Source: Plectranthus barbatus
Lineage: Eukaryota > Streptophyta > Magnoliopsida > Lamiales > Lamiaceae
Direction of reading: 5' to 3'
DNA: 64,000 nucleotides
NCBI GenBank assembly: GCA_026898455.1
Contig: JAPKLW010001552.1
Span: forward strand, 20,640 to 84,639
In this document: in pieces, positions 59,543 through 64,000 of the stretch
Position numbering within the stretch: the stretch's first letter is position 1
Layout: every line of letters begins with the position of its first letter
Translations under genes and position numbers: made by a program
The notes under the pieces: generated by a model
What the model was told of the DNA's origin: nothing
Seen by the model: the letters and a program-made list of their open reading frames with translations, nothing else
Database searches by the model: none

Positions 59543-61018
59543 ATGAACACAAGGGCCCAGGGCAAACAACTCGAGATTTTTGACCCAGAAATTGAGGCCA
59601 CCATCAAAAAAAGGAAGGGAAAAGCCAAACAAAGCACAAGCACAGTCATGGAGGAGATGCCACCCTTGGAGGATTCCGAGGCACAACTCATCACTCAAGA
59701 GAGTGCCACACTACTTGTCCAAGAAGTCACTCAGATGAAGGACATCATCAAGCAGCTCATGGCAGAAAGGGAAGCTGACAGGCGCGAGGCAGAAAGAAGA
59801 GAAAGAGAGAGAGAAAGGCGCCGCACAGACGACTCCGATGATGAGGACCCCAACGCGATGGCCAAGAAGTACAGACCACAGTTCGGGAATGAGGGATTTG
59901 TTATTGGCATCACTGCCAATAACTTTGAACTCATGACCGGCTTGATTCAGATGGTTCAGCAGAACCAATTTGGGGGTCGAGCAGTGGAGGATCCGTACAC
60001 CCACCTCAGGATGTTTGTGGAGGTATGTGATACCATCAAGCAGGGAGGAGTCACCCAGGATGTGATCCGTCTGCGCTTGTTTCCCTTCTCACTTCGGGAT
60101 CAGGCTAGGACGTGGTTTACAGCCTTGGACTGCAGCAACATCCGTTCATGGGCCGATCTCAGAGCCAAGTTCCTTGCCGCCTTCTTCCCACCTTCACTCA
60201 TCATTCAGAAGAAGATGGAGATCTTGCAGTTCCACCAGAGATTGGATGAGTCTATGTTCGAAGTTTGGAGTAGGTGGAATGAGTTGTTGAGGAGCTGCCC
60301 AGGCCATGGAGTTGACACTGAGGAGCAGGCTCATATCTTCTATAGAGGATTGACCGAGGAAAGCCAGAATTTGGTGGACTATGCAGCTGGAGGTTCATTG
60401 ATGAGAAAGTCACCAGAAAATGCTCTGAAGCTGTTCAAAAAGATGTCCCTACATGATCAACAATGGGGGAATCCAAGGAGGCCACAGATCCGAGCTGTTG
60501 AGGCGAAGGAGGATGATGCATTGAAGAAGGAGGTTGAGAAGCTAAAGGGGGAAGTTGAAAAACTAACCACTTCTGCTTCTGTTTTTGTTGCACAGGTTGA
60601 CCCTATCGCCGACGTGAACAACATGAATCGTGGTGGCTACCAGAATCAGTACCGGCAAGGGGGATACCAACACTACCATCCTAGACCTCATCCAGGCTTC
60701 TCCTACTCTCAGCCTGAAGCTGCCGAACAACCACCTCCTGATTTTGATGTGCATAATGGCGAGATTGTGGAGAGGAAGAAGGATAGCCTCGATGAAGTGC
60801 TGAAGAATTTCATCAAGGCTTTGGACCACAGAATGGGGAAAATTGAGAAAGAAGTGGGAGGAGTCCACTCCAAGATGGACCTATTTGGCAAGCACGTCAA
60901 GATCATAGAGACTCAAGTGAGCCAAATTGCTACCACTATCGGGATGCAACACACTCCGGAAAGGTGTCAAGCACCACCGAGGGAAATCCCAAGAACCACA
61001 AAGATTGCAAAGTTGTAA
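59543..61018 (+). pseudogene. Athila-like gag
   Basis: ATG 59543 (MNTRAQGKQLEIF) starts a 491-codon frame. The retrotransposon gag core is YTHLRMFVEVCDT, VIRLRLFPFSLRDQARTWF, SWADLRAKFLAAFFP and SMFEVWSRWNELLRSCPGHG (about residues 150-260). A coiled-coil stretch and a tail follow. The frame slips near 61010; a second frame (60964-61335) continues with LRFGKSYKGP, the equivalent of the Athila LRSGK motif, and PFPQKFAKQKE. Gag would assemble the particle. Upstream 25 codons are open but are leader with palindromes. No zinc knuckle is visible, as is usual in Athila gags. Confidence 0.82.
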
Positions 61019-61329
61019 ATCTGAGGTTCGGGAAGAGTTATAAAGGTCCAAGCATGCCCCAAAGCAAGTTTGGGGGGGGGGGAAACAAAGCAAGCCCAGA
61101 AGAGGCAGTCGACACCAATTCAGAAGAAGAGATCGACGGAGCTACAGAGGGTGTGTCGACCGACACACCCCCTGTCGATCGACAGGCAGTCCAGACTCCA
61201 GGCCAGTCGACACATCAGCACTCTCAGCAGCATTCTTCCACTTCCGATGCTGCCAGACCACCTCCGATGCCCTTCCCACAGAAATTCGCCAAGCAGAAAG
61301 AGATTCCAAGTTCTCTCGCTTTGTTGAGA

Positions 61330-62132
61330 ACTTGAAGAAGGTAACCATTAATATTCCACTAATTGAAGCTATTTCTGAAATTGCAGGTTACATGAAATAT
61401 CTCTAGAAGCTGATGAGCGCAAAGAAACACTTTGTGGAGAATGCAACCGTGAAGCTTCATGAGCAGTGCAGCATGGTCCTACAGAAGAAACTTCCAGTCA
61501 AACGAAGTGATCCAGGATGCTTCACCATTCCAGTTGAGATCGGGGGATTCAAGTTCAAGAAGGTGTTGTGCGACACTGGTGCCAGCATCAACCTAATGCC
61601 CTTCTCTATCTTCCAGCGCCTCAAGATTGGAGAGTTGAGGCCGACTCCAATTACTTTGCAGATGGCAGACCGATCTGTGTCTCGCCCGAAAGGTATAATT
61701 GAGGATGTTCTCATTCGTGTGGGTCATCTAATTTTTCCTGTAGATTTTGTATTCTTGGATATGAAGGAAGATGGCAGTACACCCCTCATCTTGGGGAGGG
61801 AATTCCTAGACACTAGTGCTGCTCTGATTGATTGTCGTGGTGGGGAGATCACGCTTCGAGCAAATGAGGAAAGGATCACATTCAAGCTCGACACAAGCCG
61901 GCAACAATCCGAATGCTTCAGAATCACATTCCGAGAGGAAGCAGCTGAGAAAGAAGAAGAAGCAAGTGAGGAGTTCAAAGAAGACCAAGCCGCTCAAAGA
62001 TGGGAGCGAGGGAACGAGTCGGAAAAATTGTCAATTACACCGTCTCTTCCCGAGCTCACTGCTGTCATCCAAGATTGGTGGGTCTATATGGTGGATTCTC
62101 ATGGGAGGCGAGTGCGTTCTAGCCCGCCCTAG
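61330..62132 (+). pseudogene. Athila-like aspartic protease
   Basis: After a frame change near 61325 and a stop at 61404-61406, the frame 61413-62132 holds the gypsy protease: CDTGASINLMPFSIF (active-site DTG near 61570-61580), PKGIIEDVLIRVGHLIFPVDFV and STPLILGREFLDTSAALID. It then ends in an acidic tail and stops at 62132 without reaching RT. The protease would mature the gag; here it cannot be reached from gag without two frame corrections. Confidence 0.82.
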
Positions 62133-63845
62133 TTCTGAAAACAGGTATCGTCGAGCTACGACGTTAACTAAAGCACTTGTTGGGAGGTAACCCAACTGTT
62201 ATTTGTTTTTTTATCTCAATTCTTTTCAAATTTCGTAGTTGTTATTTTTTATTTTCTGCCTTTACTTTGTTATTGGTTTTGTTGTTCAATTTTGAAAAAA
62301 AAATTTGGAGGAATTGCCTCTGTTTCGATCAACAGACCGGCTGTCAATCGACACAGAGGCATGGCGCACGGAGAACACTTCGATCGACAGCAGCATGAGT
62401 CGACAGAAGGCTCTGTGTCGATCGACAGGCCCCCTGTCGATCGACACAGAGTGCCAGCAGCACCAAATCTTCGTCGTGCAGCGCTGACTTCCTCGGGTAG
62501 ATAAAAACGTCGATGTCTGAGATCGACAGTCCGGTACAGTTCTATTTCTTGTCTGATTTTTCAAACTTTTTCTTACTCTCCGAGTTCGAAATAAGTTTGG
62601 GGGGATGTGGACAAGAAATTCGAACTTTCTATCCCTTTACTTCGAACTTTCTATCCCTTTACTTGCTTTGTTTTTATTGCATTTATTTGATTTGGTTTGT
62701 TTAAATTTTTGCCAATAAAAAAAATATAGATAGTATGTGAGGAAAATCTTTAAGTAATTGAACCCTCTAGCATTATATGCAATGTTTGGAATCGATCTTT
62801 GATTAGTTGAGTTGATTTCGATTGTGGTTGATTTGCCCATGAATGTAGAATACCGCATGATAGAGTCTAATTGAAACTTACACTTGCATGATGTTTGAGT
62901 GGATTGAAATTGACTAAGGAAGAAAATTTGAAACCAAGTGAGTTTGTGAGCCTTTATTTGTTCATGAGAGATTTGCATGTATGTTTTCGTTTCTCTAGAA
63001 CTTGCTTTTATTCTGTTTCGAGACTGCATAGTGTGCACAAGGATAGAAAATGATCTTAGGCCATCCTTGTTAGCCCAATCCTAAACACTATCCCTTCATA
63101 TGTTGAAATTGTCCCTAGTAAACCCCATTGTGCCTAACTCCATTTTTTGTGTCTTGTCTATGAGATTTACATGGAGTTATAACGGTTTTTGTCTTGTCTA
63201 TAAGATTGATGGAAGAAAGGGTAGTTCAGTATGTGTTGTGGAAAAGAAATTTGTAGTATAGTGGTGAATAAAAGATGGGAGGTTGTATAGCTCAAAATAA
63301 ATTAGAATTCTCGTAAACCCTATGAATAAAATCATGTGTTAACTTTTGGTTGGGTATAAGGGATTCAAAAGAAGAGCTAAAAGAAAAAAAAATGTTTGAG
63401 TTGAATTGAAAAATTTAAGGAGAAGGGTAGATGTTTATAAGAAGGTGGTTAGATTGATTGAGGGTGTACAATTTGATTGATTTAGTCACTTAGCCATATT
63501 TCCCTACCTTTCACAAAAAGCCATCATTACAACCCTTTCAAAGTCCTTTTTTATTCTTGAATTGTGTGCACAAATCAGCAGTGGAGATTTTAGAACTTTT
63601 GCAAGCCTATGGTAGAAATTTCTTCATACATGTTATGAGTGCTTTCATTTGAAACCCAAACACTTGTGTGATGAGCGATACACTTTCCGTGAGTCTTCCG
63701 AAGTTGATGAATATCTTATCTCTTTCAATTGCTTGTGTGATGTGGATTGATGAACCTTGATTGTGATGAATCTTGTGAGGCATTGCACTTTCAACTGCTT
63801 GAGATTTCTTTCTTCTTTTCTTCGATTGAGGACAATCTAATATTC
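62133..63845 (+). other. 3' untranslated region of the Athila-like element
   Basis: Non-coding. Holds a palindrome cluster at 62325-62530 and a second purine tract AAGTTTGGGGGGATG near 62594. The remainder is AT-rich. Confidence 0.6.
62411..62451. repeat. Perfect 19-bp inverted repeat, 3-nt loop
   Basis: Arms CTCTGTGTCGATCGACAGG (62411-62429) and its exact complement (62433-62451) with loop CCC. Each arm contains one TGTCGATCGACA palindrome, so it can also fold as two small hairpins. Confidence 0.95.
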
Positions 63846-64000
63846 AAGTTTGGGGGGTTTGATAAGCTCATATTTATACTCACTTATCTATATTTTTCTC
63901 CATTGTTTCAAGTGTTTTACATTATGTTTTTACTTATTTCTGTGCATGAGTCTACTTTAGAGGGTGTTATGCCTTTGATGGTTGAATTTTGCGGGTTTTA
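63846..64000 (+). repeat. Polypurine tract and start of 3' LTR
   Basis: AAGTTTGGGGGGTT followed at 63860 by TGATAAGCTCATATT. 141 bp of the LTR are inside the window. Confidence 0.9.

Larger units (their letters stand above)
57810..64000 (+). mobile_element. Athila-like gypsy element, gag-protease only
   Basis: 5' LTR 57810-59210, primer-binding site TGGCGCCGTTGCCGGGGA (59218-59235, tRNA-Asp type), gag 59543-61018, protease 61413-62132, a 1.7-kb 3' region, polypurine tract AAGTTTGGGGGGTT (63846-63859) and the start of the 3' LTR (63860 to window end). RT, RNase H and integrase are absent: the frame goes from protease straight to CTTGTTGGGAGGTAACCCAA (62178), a word that normally follows pol in Athila elements. 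It is therefore a deletion derivative that would depend on a helper. The first 141 bp of the two LTRs differ at three sites. Confidence 0.9.

Overview
This window is nuclear DNA from a flowering plant. The genes have GT-AG introns, the intergenic space is AT-rich, and LTR retrotransposons and DNA transposons fill most of it. The N-terminal style of the terpene synthases (ASAAPISTKYTN, then YHPSVW) resembles Lamiaceae/Lamiales sesquiterpene synthases as I remember them, so a Lamiales host is my best guess. That is inference; no marker gene fixes the species. Two runs of exactly 10 N (22039-22048 and 45310-45319) sit inside simple repeats and mark assembly gaps.

Three host loci can be supported, all on the minus strand. 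(1) A terpene synthase (TPS) tandem array runs from about 6.7 to 44.7 kb. It holds one apparently intact seven-exon gene (38340-40811, 543 aa, DDIYD and DDLAGHGKE motifs), one nearly identical seven-exon copy broken by a single missing base just before its DDIYD motif (14671-17143), and two relics made of exon 1 and exon 2 scraps (6667-13074, split by a copia element, and 44555-44689). (2) An 11-exon nucleotide-sugar transporter of the UTR5 type lies at 45848-49712 (347 aa). (3) A two-exon DUF1635 coiled-coil protein lies at 54119-55122.

The rest is mobile DNA, much of it nested. 0-13 kb: a repeat fragment, a 5'-truncated copia element (A), a second copia fragment (B), then a full-length decayed copia (C, TSD TATAT) that landed in intron 1 of a TPS relic; C carries a MITE in its 3' LTR. 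18.3-22.9 kb: a 4.6-kb hAT element with a perfect 8-bp TSD and a frameshifted BED-type transposase, inserted upstream of TPS copy 1. 23.7-31.5 kb: a minus-strand copia (D) with 1.45-kb LTRs and an LTR fragment lodged in its integrase. 31.9-33 kb: an Athila-like gypsy pol fragment. 33.9-37.2 kb: an unclassified repeat split by a solo Athila-type LTR. 41.3-45 kb: two hAT-type elements, a MULE-type element and a Stowaway MITE, most with perfect TSDs. 50-54 kb: a CACTA end and several solo or partial LTRs. 57.8-64 kb: an Athila-like element with LTRs, tRNA-Asp-type PBS, gag and protease but no RT or integrase, running off the window.

The least expected signals are: a palindromic 12-mer (TGTCGATCGACA and variants) recurring in the LTRs, leader, gag region and 3' part of the Athila-like elements, in places paired into long hairpins; the graded decay of the TPS array; a hAT-type element with tRNA-like segments at both ends; and a fold-back repeat at the truncated end of element D. 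I saw no evidence of a wholly new enzymatic system. The intact TPS is the best candidate for unexplored chemistry.
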